Counted from the stretch's first letter, positions 8,395 to 17,380 are shown. The stretch: DNA of 64,000 bases from LMUY01 sp965198565 (GCA_965198565.1 OZ240665.1:558001-622000); one strand, 5' to 3'. The notes: generated from the sequence alone by a model not told the origin. A program made the numbers and translations.

Positions 8395-9117
8395 CTAGGC
8401 GACCGAGTCGGTCAGCGCGGCGAGCAGCACCGCGGCCGCCTGCGCCACGTTCAGGCTCTGCACCCTGCCCGCGCCCAAAATCCGCACCCGGCGGCGGCAG
8501 GCCTCGAGTGCCGCGGCGGAAATTCCCTGTTCCTCATTGCCCAGCACCAGCGCCACGGGGCGGTCCCGCGGCAGGCTCTGCAGCGGCGCCGCGTCGGGCG
8601 CCAAGGTGGCCGCCACGGTGCGGTAGTGCACGCCGAGCGCCAGCAACGCCGGGCGCAAGGTTCGCGTCTTGAACAGCTCCAGGTGCTCGAGCCCACCCTC
8701 CGCCGTGCGATACGCCGCGTCCGACAGCCCGGCCTGCTGCGGCACCTCGTGAAACAGCAGCCCGCCGGCGCCGAAAAAGGCCGCGCTGCGGGCGATGGCG
8801 CCCAGGTTGTGCGGGTTGCTCACCCCGTCCAGCACCAGCAGGAGCGGCATGCGCGGCAACTTGGCGTAATCCAGCACGGTCACCCGCCGCGCTTCGGCCA
8901 CCGCCACCAAGCCGCCGTGATGCACCGAGCCGGCCGCCCGCGCGATCTCCTCGTCCGGCAGCATGCGGTAGGGACGCCGCATCTGCGCCATCACCGTGCA
9001 AAGCGGCCCGGCGCGGTCCCGCATGTCGGCCGTGTAGAACAGCCGTTTGACCGCCTCCGGCCGCCGGGCGAACACGGCGTTGACGGCGTTGGCGCCGCTG
9101 ATGCGATTCTCCTCCAT
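8395..9117 (-). CDS. TrmH-family (SpoU) RNA 2'-O-methyltransferase
   Basis: This 240-residue protein has an N-terminal substrate-binding domain (about residues 5-75, beginning ISGANAVNAVFARRPEAVKR) and a SPOUT methyltransferase domain. The SPOUT motifs are motif 1 LDGVSNPHNLGAIARSA, motif 2 ALVLGNEEQGIS and motif 3 GAGRVQSLNVAQAAAVLL. It should transfer methyl from SAM to a ribose 2'-OH in tRNA or 23S rRNA; the exact site cannot be assigned. The start at 9117 (MEENRISG) matches the family N-terminus. It is divergent from an RluA-type pseudouridine synthase only 45 bases away, so two RNA-modification genes share a control region. Its 3' end is 24 bases from the IS1-like remnant, so the insertion spared it. 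Confidence 0.9.
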   Translation of the reverse strand: MEENRISGANAVNAVFARRPEAVKRLFYTADMRDRAGPLCTVMAQMRRPYRMLPDEEIARAAGSVHHGGLVAVAEARRVTVLDYAKLPRMPLLLVLDGVSNPHNLGAIARSAAFFGAGGLLFHEVPQQAGLSDAAYRTAEGGLEHLELFKTRTLRPALLALGVHYRTVAATLAPDAAPLQSLPRDRPVALVLGNEEQGISAAALEACRRRVRILGAGRVQSLNVAQAAAVLLAALTDSVA

Positions 9118-9162
9118 CGTCTGCCCTTCCGCCCGCGCCCGCCGCCTGTCAACGTCCAGCCC

Positions 9163-9798
9163 GTGCTGCCAATCCTCCACCAGGACGACCGGTTCGTGGT
9201 GCTGAACAAGCCCGCCGGCCTGCCCGTGCATGCTGGGCCGCGCGGCGGCGCCAGCGTGGAGGACTGGTTCCCCCTGCTCTCGCGCCGCCGCGCCGGGCCG
9301 TGGCTCGCGCACCGGCTGGACGCCGACACCGCCGGCTGCCTCGTCATCGCCCTGCGCCGCGCCGCCCTGCTGGCCGCGCAGCAACTCTTCGCCAGCGGCC
9401 AGGCGGAAAAGACCTATTGGGCGATCGTGCAAGGCCGCCCCGCGACGCAAACCGGCCGCCTCGCCCTGCCGCTCGCCAAGCGCAGCACCCAGGCGGGCTG
9501 GCGCATGGTCCCCGACCCGGCGGCGCCGCCCGCGGTCACCGAGTGGGAGGTCCGCGGCGAACACGGCGGCCAGAGCTGGCTCCAACTCCGCCCGCTGACC
9601 GGCCGCACCCACCAAGTTCGCGCCCACTGTGCGGCCCTCGGCTGCCCGGTGCTGGGCGACCCGGTCTATGGCGACGCCGCCGGGCCGCTGCAGCTCCTGG
9701 CGCGCGCCATCCGGCTGCCGCTGAGCCCGCCGCTCGCTGCCACCGCGCCGGCCCCGCCGCACATGGCAGCGCTGCTGCGTCAGTTCGGCGGCGCTTGA
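9163..9798 (+). CDS. RluA-family pseudouridine synthase
   Basis: This 211-residue single-domain enzyme contains the RluA signature HRLDADTAGCLVIA near residue 50, whose first Asp is the catalytic nucleophile. It also has the later RTHQVRAHCAALGCPVLGDPVYG block typical of RluA/RluC/TruC enzymes. No S4 domain is present, and the short length fits the RluA/TruC subgroup. It isomerises uridine to pseudouridine in rRNA or tRNA. The start is a GTG (VLPILHQDDRFVVLNKPAG), since no ATG precedes the first beta strand and the upstream sequence belongs to the divergent gene's control region. The specific RNA target is not determinable from sequence alone. Confidence 0.88.
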   Translation: MLPILHQDDRFVVLNKPAGLPVHAGPRGGASVEDWFPLLSRRRAGPWLAHRLDADTAGCLVIALRRAALLAAQQLFASGQAEKTYWAIVQGRPATQTGRLALPLAKRSTQAGWRMVPDPAAPPAVTEWEVRGEHGGQSWLQLRPLTGRTHQVRAHCAALGCPVLGDPVYGDAAGPLQLLARAIRLPLSPPLAATAPAPPHMAALLRQFGGA

Positions 9799-9859
9799 CG
9801 GCTCGGCGCAGCGGCCCAAGCTGTCCGCGGGACGCAACGTCGGCAACGGGACAACAGGG

Positions 9860-10999
9860 ATGAACTCGGCACGGGATTGGGTGCGTTGGCTGCTCGCGGC
9901 CACGGCGACGCTCGGCATGGCAGGGAGCGCCGCGGCGGCGCCGACGACGGCGAGGCACCCCGGCGCCATCGGCCCGGCGCTCACCGTGGTGCACCAGTTC
10001 GGCGACGACTTCCATCTGGTGGGGATCGGCGTGTCCAAGACCGGGCGGGTGTTCGCCACCCAGCCCACCGCCCGCGCCCGCAACGGGCTGAGCATGGTCG
10101 AGGTGGACACCAAGACCGGCCAAGTCACGCCATATCCGGACGCGGCCTGGAACACCATCCGCCCGGAGGCGGACGGCAAGCCGGAATGGGGCCTGGTGCA
10201 GGCGCTATGGGACGACGCCGATGACCATCTCTGGGCGCTGGACACCGGGATTGCGCGCGGGCAGACGCCGATCCCGCCCAAGCTGGTGGAGTTCGACCTC
10301 AAGACCAACCAGCCGATCCGCGTCTACACGTTCGAGGACAGCGTCACGATCAAGGACGCGCTGAACGACGTGCGCGTCGACGTGCCGCATCGGACGGCGT
10401 ATCTGACGGCGGCGGGCAACAAGGGCGGGGTCGTGGTGTTGGACTTGAAGTCCGGCCACTCCCGCCTGGTGCTGGCGGGGGATCGTTCCGCCGTCCCCGA
10501 CCCGAAGCAGCACCTGATGATCGGCAACCAGCAGGCGCTGAAGCCGGATGGCTCGCCGGTGGTGATCGACACCGATGGGATTGCGCTCTCGCCGAATGCG
10601 GACTGGCTGTATTACCGGCCGCTGAACGACCACAACTACTGGCGCGTGCCTACGGCGGCGCTGCGGGATGCGGGGCTGAGCGCGGCGGATTTGTCGCGCA
10701 AGGTGCAGTTTCTCGGCACCGGGGCGATGAGCGGCGGGCTGATCATGGACCGCGCGGGCACGCTGTTCGCGGGCGACGTCGAGCACGCGACGGTGGTGGC
10801 GCTGACGATCCACGGCAGGCACATGGTCTCGCGGGTGTTCGTGCGGGCGCCGGGTCAGTTGGCGTGGGCGGATGGGTTCGCGATCAGTGGTGGGGAGTTG
10901 TATATTAGCGACTCGCATTTGAATGAGGTGGCGTTCAAGAACGATTTGCCGCGGTCGGGGGCGTTCACGATATTCAAGGTGAAGCTTCCGCCGGGGTAA
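9860..10999 (+). CDS. Secreted Yellow/major royal jelly (MRJP) family protein
   Basis: This 379-residue protein has a cleavable signal peptide (WLLAATATLGMAGSAAAA). The rest follows the MRJP/Yellow beta-propeller pattern: GVSKTGRVFATQP, then LVQALWDDADDHLWALDTG, then KLVEFDLKTNQPIRVYTF, and IALSPNADWLYYRPLNDHNYW. Bacterial members are periplasmic or exported propellers of mostly unknown substrate; some sequence relatives act as lactonase-like enzymes. It begins 61 bases after the RluA-type gene and may be co-transcribed. Codon use resembles the host genome and nothing looks broken. Confidence 0.85.
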   Translation: MNSARDWVRWLLAATATLGMAGSAAAAPTTARHPGAIGPALTVVHQFGDDFHLVGIGVSKTGRVFATQPTARARNGLSMVEVDTKTGQVTPYPDAAWNTIRPEADGKPEWGLVQALWDDADDHLWALDTGIARGQTPIPPKLVEFDLKTNQPIRVYTFEDSVTIKDALNDVRVDVPHRTAYLTAAGNKGGVVVLDLKSGHSRLVLAGDRSAVPDPKQHLMIGNQQALKPDGSPVVIDTDGIALSPNADWLYYRPLNDHNYWRVPTAALRDAGLSAADLSRKVQFLGTGAMSGGLIMDRAGTLFAGDVEHATVVALTIHGRHMVSRVFVRAPGQLAWADGFAISGGELYISDSHLNEVAFKNDLPRSGAFTIFKVKLPPG

Positions 11000-11016
11000 G
11001 GCGGCAGGGTCAGGCG

Positions 11017-11250
11017 GTGAAGGGCCATTGTTCCGCTTTCCGCCGGATATGGATGGTCATGGAAAGATCAAGCACGCCCGAAAGCACCCGTGCGGCAGGT
11101 AAGTGGCTGGCGGGTAAGCGCAACGGCACCGTTCCCGTCCTCTGCGACGGCGATGGGGAGGCGCTGTGGGAGACGGGCGCCATTCTACGCTACCTGGCAG
11201 GTCGCTATGGGGCCGCCCCGTTCTGGCCGGCCGAGGCCAGAATCGGGTAG
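11017..11250 (+). pseudogene. Glutathione S-transferase fragment
   Basis: About 50 residues (11094-11250) read NGTVPVLCDGDGEALWETGA, then ILRYLAGRYGAAPFWPAEA. This is the second half of a GST thioredoxin-fold domain, with the cis-Pro in TVPVL and the glutathione-contacting E(S/T) pair. The first beta-alpha unit is missing and a TAG follows directly, so the all-alpha C-terminal domain is absent too. It is a remnant, presumably left by rearrangement in this IS-rich region. Confidence 0.6.
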
Positions 11251-11396
11251 AGGGTATTCAGTAGTGGTCATGCATTAAAGCCAAAAAATGGACGACCCCA
11301 ACGGTTTCTACCATGTACTCGATACGATATTTGCTGCGAATTCCAAATCCACTAGGGTTCCGGCGGCTATCACGCAGGCTTCGTCGAGGGAACCTT

Positions 11397-11691
11397 ATGA
11401 ACACTGCGAAACTTCTTTTGATAATAGGCCTGTCACTGCTCGGGCTGACTGCGTGCTCGACCGACACCGCCACCGAGGATCACAAATGGCGGTACGTGCG
11501 GATCGGTATTGCAGGTATCTACCCGCCATTCTTAAACCAGGGTCCGACAGGCGGGAATTTTGGATGGGAGATTGATTACGCAACTGAACTCTGCAAGCGC
11601 ATGAACGTCACCTGCACGTTCGTCCGACACCCGAACTTTCCAAGCCTAATCCCCTCCCTACTCCACGGCGAGTTCGACGTCATTCTGTCTA
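11397..11691 (+). pseudogene. Solute-binding lipoprotein (amino-acid ABC type), truncated by IS5
   Basis: The gene starts with a lipoprotein signal (MNTAKLLLIIGLSLLGLTAC, Cys at about residue 20). The mature start of a family 3 periplasmic binding protein follows: VRIGIAGIYPPFLNQ, then FGWEIDYATELCKRMNVTCTF and LIPSLLHGEFDVILS. The lobe-1 sequence ends abruptly at 11691, where an IS5-type element begins. About two thirds of a normal 250-residue binding protein is missing, and no permease or ATPase partner lies nearby. The ATG at 11397 is chosen because the signal peptide begins there; an ATG at 11313 would add 28 residues unlike a signal sequence. Confidence 0.7.
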
Positions 11692-12612
11692 GGGTTCGTT
11701 CGCATTTCGCGACTTGAGTCGGTCACGGGAAGCCTGGTTTGGTTGGTCGTCTGAGCGGAGAGACGATGCAAGTCCTGACGGATGCCCAATGGGCGAAGTT
11801 CGAAGCAGCTATTGCGGCGGCTGAAATTCGTGGAGCCCGTCCGCGGACCGAAGATCGCCGCACGATCGAGGCGATCATCTGGCGGCTCGACAACGGGGCA
11901 AAATGGCGTTCGATCCCAGCCGAGCTGGGCGACTGGCATCATGCCTACCTCCGCTTCCGCCGGTGGGCTGTGCGTGGCGTGTGGGACAAGATCATGGCTC
12001 ACTTGGTGGCGCAGGGAGAGCCGAAGTTGGCGTTTGCCTGCATCGACGGCACGATCGCTCGCGCTCATCAGAAGGCCTCCGGTGCGCGACCCGGCAAAGC
12101 CTTGGGCAAAGACCGGGATTGAGTCTGCGACTCACTCGCGATGTAGCCGACAAAGGCGAGGCGCTGGGCCGATCGCGGGGTGGGCTTGGCACCAAGATCG
12201 TCGGTGTCTGCGATGCGGCCGGACGGCTGGTAGACTTCCTGCTGGCACCCGGCCAGGCCCATGAACTGGCACCGTCCCTGACACTCCTGCACCGGTTGCC
12301 GGAGGCGCCCTCGTGGGTGCTGGCCGACATGGCTTGCGACGCTCGGGCCTTCCGCTCGGATGTGCGTGCCATGGGCGCCATTCCTGTGGTGCCATCGCGC
12401 CGCGGGACCAAGCAACCGGAGCCGTGTCCCGACTACATCTATCGGCATCGCAACCTGATCGAACGCTGCTGGTCGCGGTTGAAGGAAGCGGCGCGCCATC
12501 GCAACCCGATACGACAAGACCGCGACATCCTACGCCGCCGGCGTTGCAATTGCCGCATCACTGGACTGGATCAAGGGCCTGCTTCGGTAAGCACCGAAAT
12601 GCGAACGGACCC
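11692..12612 (+). mobile_element. IS5-family (IS427-like) insertion sequence
   Basis: The left end GGGTTCGTTCGCATTTCG and the inverted right end GGGTCCGTTCGCATTTCG match at 17 of 18 positions. TA is duplicated on either side (11690-11691 and 12613-12614) within a CTAG context, typical of the IS427 group. The element is 921 bp and carries a degraded transposase gene. Confidence 0.85.
11766..12590 (+). pseudogene. IS5-family transposase, two frameshifts
   Basis: The N-terminal part reads LTDAQWAKFEAAI, then TIEAIIWRLDNGAKWRSIPA, then ACIDGTIARAHQKASGARPG, and stops at 12122. The DDE domain continues in another frame (EALGRSRGGLGTKIVGVCDA, then VLADMACDARAFR, then YIYRHRNLIERCWSRLKE). Near 12490 the frame changes again to reach the normal end (AIATRYDKTATSYAAGVAIA, then ASLDWIKGLLR, TAA at 12588-12590). 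The first switch might be programmed, as in some IS427 elements, but no clear slippery run is present. The second is a lesion near the catalytic Glu helix. The copy is probably inactive. Confidence 0.75.
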
Positions 12613-12614
12613 TA

Positions 12615-12946
12615 GGCATGCCAACGCGAGCAGGGAAGACATAATACTTGCAGTTCTTCCCCAAGCGTTGCAGGACGACGCAAAGACGCTTAGCACCGTC
12701 AGAACGCTTTATGCTGATTTCAGCATGACCTTGGAGGCTTGGTCGTCCGACCATTACCTTACCGGAGAACGCAAGACGCTTACCATTCGGAGGTCAGTCT
12801 GCCGCCTTTGGAAACACTGTGGTGCCAATGTGGTTGAGCAAGACCTTATGGTCGAGGGTCATGAGAGAAACGCAGGATCGATTCAGCAGATCACCGGCAA
12901 TGTCAAAAGCGCGCTGCGCGCATTGGAAGCTGCTGGAAAGCTATGA
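12615..12946 (+). pseudogene. Unrecognised ORF fragment downstream of the IS5 element
   Basis: Immediately right of the element an open frame runs about 110 residues (HANASREDIILAVLPQALQD, then TLYADFSMTLEAWSSDHYLT, then SALRALEAAGKL). If the IS were removed it would be in frame with the truncated binding protein, but it does not resemble lobe 2 of such proteins. It is charged, without signal peptide or membrane segments. It may be the end of an unrelated gene joined by an earlier deletion. Confidence 0.35.
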
Positions 12947-12992
12947 TGGGTAAAGATGCGCCTGCGGTATACCTCCGGTCTGCTGTTTTAAT

Positions 12993-13259
12993 GTGCCTAA
13001 GCTGAGGATCTATATACATCGAACCTATGCTACGCTTTATCCTGACGGCGAGCAGGTCACCGTCGACGGAGACAACATTATCGAGGTTCCGCTTACGAAT
13101 ACGACGATGGATGGGAGTATCTACCGATCAAATGGCGCGATCGTTCCCTTTCTCGTCGAAGGCGTGGGAGGCGGAAATACGGCGGAAGAATTTATCGCGT
13201 TATTCATGCCCATCAAGCCGGACGACCAGCTCCTAGCCCGGATTATTCGCCAGGGGTGA
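12993..13259 (+). CDS. Small protein of unknown function
   Basis: An 88-residue ORF starts at a GTG (MPKLRIYIHRTYATLYPDGE). It is rich in beta-strand-like hydrophobic and polar alternation (VTVDGDNIIEVPLTNTTMDG) and ends with a charged helix (FIALFMPIKPDDQLLARIIR). It has no signal peptide, Cys or recognisable motif. It sits alone between an IS5 element and an IS1380 transposase, and its last bases may fall inside the IS1380 element. I do not recognise the family. Confidence 0.4.
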   Translation: MPKLRIYIHRTYATLYPDGEQVTVDGDNIIEVPLTNTTMDGSIYRSNGAIVPFLVEGVGGGNTAEEFIALFMPIKPDDQLLARIIRQG

Positions 13260-13331
13260 CGGGCATGGGACAAGCCGCTGATACGATGTAGGATTTGGTC
13301 GTGACACCATTCCCATCGGATCCCGGAGCGC

Positions 13332-14681
13332 ATGCCCGTCAAAGTTGAATCTACCCCGATGCTGCCTGGTTTGTCACCGGTCGGCAGCAAGACGATTGAG
13401 GCGCGTTTCGACGGTTCCTGCATGTCTTCCGATGGTGGGCTGCTGGCGCTGCGCGAGGTCGAGCAGCGGCTTGCCATCGCCTCGCGCCTGGCGAGCTGCA
13501 TCCGAGACCCGCGTGATCCCAGTCGGGTGGTCCATGGCCTGGACGAGATCATCCGCACGCGCATGCTGATGATTGCGGCGGGCTACGAGGACGGCAACGA
13601 CGCCGATGCCCTGCGCCGTGACCCGATGTTCAAGCTGGCGATGGGACGGCTGCCGGATGATGGCGACCTTTGCTCGCAGCCGACCATCTCGCGCCTGGAG
13701 AACCTGCCGGATGCGCGTGCTCTGTTGCGCATGGGGCGAGCCATGGTCGAGCATTACTGCCACAGCTTCCGCCAGGTGCCCCGCCGCATCGTGCTCGACA
13801 TCGACGACACGTTCGACGCCGTGCATGGCGGCCAGCAGTTGCGGCTGTTCAACGCGCATCATGACGAATACGGCTTCCAGCCGATCGTGGTGTTCGACGG
13901 CGACGGCCGTATGATCGCTGCCGTGCTGCGCCCGGCCAGCAGGCCTTCGGGCAAGCAGATCGTGCGCTGGTTGCATCGCCTGATCACCGCGATCCGCGGC
14001 CACTGGCCGCTTGTGGAGATCATGCTTCGCGCCGACAGCCATTACTGCATGCCGGAGGTGCTGCGGTTCTGCCGGGTCAGAGGGCTGGATTACACGCTCG
14101 GCATGGCGCCCACCTCGACGCTGCGCAAACACGTCCTCAGCCTCGAGCAGAGCACCGCCGCCCGTGCTGCCACGGCTGCGGACGGCACGAAGCTGCGCCG
14201 GTTCAAGGAATTCTACGACGGCGCGGCGAGTTGGGACCGCGTGGAGCGCATTGTTGCTCGCGTGGAAGCCGGACCGCAGGGCACCGACACACGCTTCGTC
14301 GTCACCAGCCTCATCGGCCCGTCCGGCCGAACCGTCTATCAGGATATCTACTGCGCACGCGGGCAGGCGGAGAACCACATCAAGGCATGGAAGACGCATT
14401 TGGCCGCCGACCGGACCTCGTGCTGCCGGGCAAGCGCCAACCAGTTCCGCCTGTTCCTGCATGTCGGCGCCTACTGGCTCATGTGGAGCCTGCGCACGCT
14501 GATGCCGCGCCGGTCGCGCTGGCGGGTCGCTCAGTTCGATACCCTACGGCTGCGGCTGATCAAGCTGGCGGTGCGCATCGAGGTCTTGAAAACGAAGGTG
14601 CGCCTGCACCTGCCGCGGGCAACGCCGGATCAGGCGCTGTTCGCGTTGCTCCTGACGCGCATGCCTCGCCTCAGCATCTAA
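13332..14681 (+). CDS. IS1380-family transposase
   Basis: This 449-residue protein is uninterrupted. IS1380 features are the N-terminal EARFDGSCMSSDGGLLALRE block, QPTISRLENLPDARAL, RRIVLDIDDTFDAVHGGQQL (first catalytic Asp region), LRADSHYC (second Asp), and ARGQAENHIKAWKTHLAADR (Glu region). A DDE transposase of this length is normal for the family. The ATG at 13332 (MPVKVESTP) is the only sensible start. Element ends could not be fixed by eye; CC-GGGT-like sequences near 13250 and 14779 are weak candidates. This looks like one of the few potentially active elements in the window. Confidence 0.9.
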   Translation: MPVKVESTPMLPGLSPVGSKTIEARFDGSCMSSDGGLLALREVEQRLAIASRLASCIRDPRDPSRVVHGLDEIIRTRMLMIAAGYEDGNDADALRRDPMFKLAMGRLPDDGDLCSQPTISRLENLPDARALLRMGRAMVEHYCHSFRQVPRRIVLDIDDTFDAVHGGQQLRLFNAHHDEYGFQPIVVFDGDGRMIAAVLRPASRPSGKQIVRWLHRLITAIRGHWPLVEIMLRADSHYCMPEVLRFCRVRGLDYTLGMAPTSTLRKHVLSLEQSTAARAATAADGTKLRRFKEFYDGAASWDRVERIVARVEAGPQGTDTRFVVTSLIGPSGRTVYQDIYCARGQAENHIKAWKTHLAADRTSCCRASANQFRLFLHVGAYWLMWSLRTLMPRRSRWRVAQFDTLRLRLIKLAVRIEVLKTKVRLHLPRATPDQALFALLLTRMPRLSI

Positions 14682-15302
14682 TCCATCGGGCGGATGCTCC
14701 ATACCTCACCCGATGCCGATCAACCCCAATGCCCACCAGCTACCCAAACCAAAACTAACGGACCCAAATGGGACCCGCGGTGAGCTATGAAGTTACAGCC
14801 TAAAGTTGAGCGACCGTCATGGCGCTACCAACCGCCGACACGCTGGTGAATAATAGCGGCTAGATGATTTCGGACACGCCAGTAATGCGCACAAGCATGT
14901 TGGCCTGCTCGCATGCACGCAGCTCGACAACAGAGGACCTCTTATCCCAAGCTGGCAAGATGCCGTCGTCACGCCGGGACCGTCACGGTTCCGGTGACAA
15001 TCAACAACTGTCATCAGCGACGTGGCATGATGACGGCGCATGCCGATGCCAATTGGGTCGGCCCAAGACACAGCCTCACATTCGATGCGGATGCGCCACT
15101 CGGCCCCACAACGTGCCTGCGGCCGTAATGTCTTCGTTTGAGCGTGCATGCCCTCGCATTGGGAGAGGAGCAGGGTGAGGGATGCAGGCGATCCGGGTCA
15201 AGGGCATCTGACCCCGGCAAACAACCTTGTTGCGCAGCCGTTGCGAGTGTAATCAATGCCCTGAAGTCCCGAGGCCTGGGATGGGGGGAGAGTTCTCGCA
15301 GC
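14682..15302. other. Intergenic region with no recognised gene
   Basis: About 620 bases separate the IS1380 transposase from the lipoprotein locus. Short ORFs on both strands have no recognisable motifs or good ribosome-binding sites. It should include the right end of the IS1380 element and a degenerate copy (about 15150-15183) of the GGGAGAG...GGTGAGGG palindrome found elsewhere. Confidence 0.4.
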
Positions 15303-16544
15303 ATGCCGCTTCGGTTTCGCCTTATGCTCGTCGGCTGCCTCGCCCTCGCGGCCTGCGGCCCCAGGGCCTCGGACGTGAACGTGCAGGCGACGTGGGGCAA
15401 GAACCTCAGCGAACTCGGCATCACGCCCATCTATCCGCCGCGGGAAGACGTGTTCGTCGGCGACATCCAACTCTACGTGCAAAACCCGTGCGACACGGGC
15501 GCCGCGTCGAAGCAGCCGCAAGCGATCCTGATGGGGGCATTCCACTGGCGGACATCCAGGCGGCGATGGAAGCCTATTACAGCGAACGCCCCCAATTGCC
15601 CTCCACTTCCAAACCCCCGAGCGTCAGCACGACCACCATACCCGCCAAAGGAGCGCCGGCAGCGGCACAGTCTAAGGTGACGCTCAGCACGCCGGGAGCG
15701 GCCACGATCAGCATCGGCGCCAACGCGCCCGTAGGCAGCGCGGCGGCCGCGGCAGCCGGGGCGAACGCCGTGCCGCCCGAACCCACCGCGGACGCGAAGA
15801 ATCCGATCTTTCCGGCGTGACCACGCCCCTCCCCGGTCACGCGGCTGCGAATGGTGGCGTTTCCCGACTTCTCCTACTCGGATTTCACCTCCGGCGGGAT
15901 CGGCGCCACCATTCCCGTGCAAGGCGCCAAGATCAGCGCCGGGGCCAGCAAGCAAAATAGCCGGCAGGGCAATGTCTCGGTCAGCCAAGTCGAAGAGGCA
16001 ATGCTGCCCCTGCCCGTCATGCTGCACCTGGTGAACGATTACCTGCACGGTCCGCACCGGTCCGACGTGTTGAACCGCAGCACGGTCGGCTTTCTCAAGG
16101 CGCTCTACGAGCAAGATGATCTCCGACCTCGGCTGCACCGGCCCGGCGCAACACTCCTCCAAGCCCGCCTACGTCGTGTTCATCACGCGCGTGTTCTACG
16201 CCCGCACGTTCGATTACCAGTTCTCCCAGTCGGACGCCACGGCGGCCAGCCTGCGCGTGGCGCTCGCGGCCGCAACCGCGACGGCGGCACAAACGGCAAC
16301 CCCGGCCGGGACCGCCGCGCCCACCGCGTCGGCCAACGCGGCCCGAGCGGCCGCCGACGCCGCCGCCAACTCGGTCAAGAGCCTCACCAGCAGCAGCACC
16401 CCGGGGGGCGCCGCGTCGCTCGAGATCGGCTCGCAAGGCGGGCTCGCCCTGAAACAGAGCTTCGACCGGCCGCTCGCGTTCGGCGTGGGGCAACCGATCG
16501 TGTTCGATGCTGACGAGACGCTGGCCACGATCGAGTCGAACTGA
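15303..16544 (+). pseudogene. Exported lipoprotein gene of unknown function, multiply broken
   Basis: The gene starts with a lipoprotein signal (MPLRFRLMLVGCLALAACGP, lipobox LAAC), then NLSELGITPIYPPREDVFVG. Reading changes frame at a run of five Gs (15533-15537; six would keep IPLADIQAAMEAYYSERPQL in frame). It then meets a TGA at 15818-15820 and continues in the same frame (RLRMVAFPDFSYSDF, then IPVQGAKISAGAS, then MLHLVNDYLHGPHRSDVL). It shifts again near 16105 to ISDLGCTGPAQHSSKPAYVV, then an Ala/Thr-rich tract, ending at 16544. Joined, it would be about 413 residues of envelope lipoprotein. Three independent lesions argue for a true pseudogene, although two separate genes (15303-15820 and 15851-16544) remain possible. 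Confidence 0.55.
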
Positions 16545-16558
16545 GGAGAAACCTAACG

Positions 16559-16831
16559 ATGGCCGATGACCCGCTCGATCTACCCGGGCCGAAGAGCCTA
16601 CCGCATGGCGCCGTGCTCGGCCTGGTGCCGCATCATGTCGCCGCCGAGGCGGGCGATGTGGCCCATATCGAGCCGCCGCTCGACCTGCCGAAGCCGGGCT
16701 CCTTGCCGCCAGGCGCCGTGCTCGACGCGGTCAAGGCGCATGCGGCGCTCGACGTGATCGAGCAGAAACTCGAGGAGTTGCGCGTGCTCTCGAGCCAACT
16801 GCGCGCCCATCTCGGCGACGCCGGGTCGTGA
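16559..16831 (+). CDS. Small protein with two PxxLPxGAVL repeats, unknown function
   Basis: This 90-residue protein starts 14 bases after the broken lipoprotein frame, with a GAGGAG site. Its first half contains two related units: LPGPKSLPHGAVLGLVPHHV and LPKPGSLPPGAVLDAVKAHA. A C-terminal helix follows (AALDVIEQKLEELRVLSSQL), which could form a short coiled coil. It has no signal peptide or membrane segment. It converges with a minus-strand SAF-domain gene 6 bases away. I do not recognise the family; the spacing suggests it belonged to the same transcript as the lipoprotein. Confidence 0.6.
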   Translation: MADDPLDLPGPKSLPHGAVLGLVPHHVAAEAGDVAHIEPPLDLPKPGSLPPGAVLDAVKAHAALDVIEQKLEELRVLSSQLRAHLGDAGS

Positions 16832-16837
16832 GCTGAC

Positions 16838-17380
16838 CTACTGGGCGGTTGGCACCGGCGCCGGCCGCAAGGTGGCGCTTTGCAGCGCGCGCGTGTCGAC
16901 GTCGGTGTGTTTGTCGATGCCGACCACCACCGAGCAGGTGTGCTCGCCACAATCCAAGTCCAGCACCTCCCCGCTCGCCAGCGTCTTGTCGCCGTCGCGG
17001 ATGTCCACCGCCATGTGGTTGGCGATGGTGAGCGGCTGGCTGGGCGTGGCGGCGGGAATGGTCAGGATCACCGCCAGCGTGTTGCCGGGCCAGGGCGCGA
17101 TGCGGCGGCCAGTCGTCATGGCCAGCGTGATCGGGTCGCCGGCGCGAACCTCGCGGCCGAGATAGCGGCCTTTCAGCTCGTCGACCGGGTCCGACACCAG
17201 GTCGTCCGCCGTGAGTTGGTGATTGGCGGCCAGCGGCCAGCGGGCATGCGGCGCCACGGCGCAGTACTCACGCTGGACCACCAGCATCCCCAGCACGATC
17301 ACGACGGCGGCGACCGCCAGCTTGACGGCTGCCCGCGACAAGACGAGGGCAGTGGCGATCTGCTTGACGGTGAACGTCAC
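16838..17380 (-). CDS. Membrane-anchored SAF-domain protein, unknown function
   Basis: This 180-residue protein has one N-terminal membrane segment (AAVKLAVAAVVIVLGMLVVQ, about residues 17-37). A SAF-like fold follows (NHQLTADDLVSDPVDELKGR, then YLGREVRAGDPIT), the pattern seen in CpaB/FlgA-type proteins. The rest is beta-rich and contains a Cys pair (LDLDCGEHTCSVVVG). Most of the protein should lie in the periplasm. Its ATG overlaps the stop of the upstream membrane-protein gene by four bases, so the two are translationally coupled and probably act together. No pilus or flagellar genes are nearby, so the SAF domain's usual settings do not explain it. Confidence 0.7.
   Translation of the reverse strand: MTFTVKQIATALVLSRAAVKLAVAAVVIVLGMLVVQREYCAVAPHARWPLAANHQLTADDLVSDPVDELKGRYLGREVRAGDPITLAMTTGRRIAPWPGNTLAVILTIPAATPSQPLTIANHMAVDIRDGDKTLASGEVLDLDCGEHTCSVVVGIDKHTDVDTRALQSATLRPAPVPTAQ

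Noticed and set aside
8395..10308. Minus-strand ORF of 637 codons covering three genes
   Set aside because: Only its last 240 codons (from 9117) look like protein (TrmH family). The upstream part is antisense to the RluA and MRJP genes and is an open-frame artefact of high GC.
11397..11691. Intact ABC amino-acid binding protein
   Set aside because: Only lobe 1 is present and the IS5 inverted repeat begins mid-domain. No permease or ATPase is adjacent.
12993..14681. Toxin-antitoxin or defence role for the 88-residue ORF beside IS1380
   Set aside because: It is a single small ORF with no partner and no recognisable fold; proximity to an IS is the only hint.
13250..14779. IS1380 element ends
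   Set aside because: CC-x-x-GGGT-like sequences at both sides match at only about eight scattered positions and show no clear target duplication, so I did not call the element boundaries.
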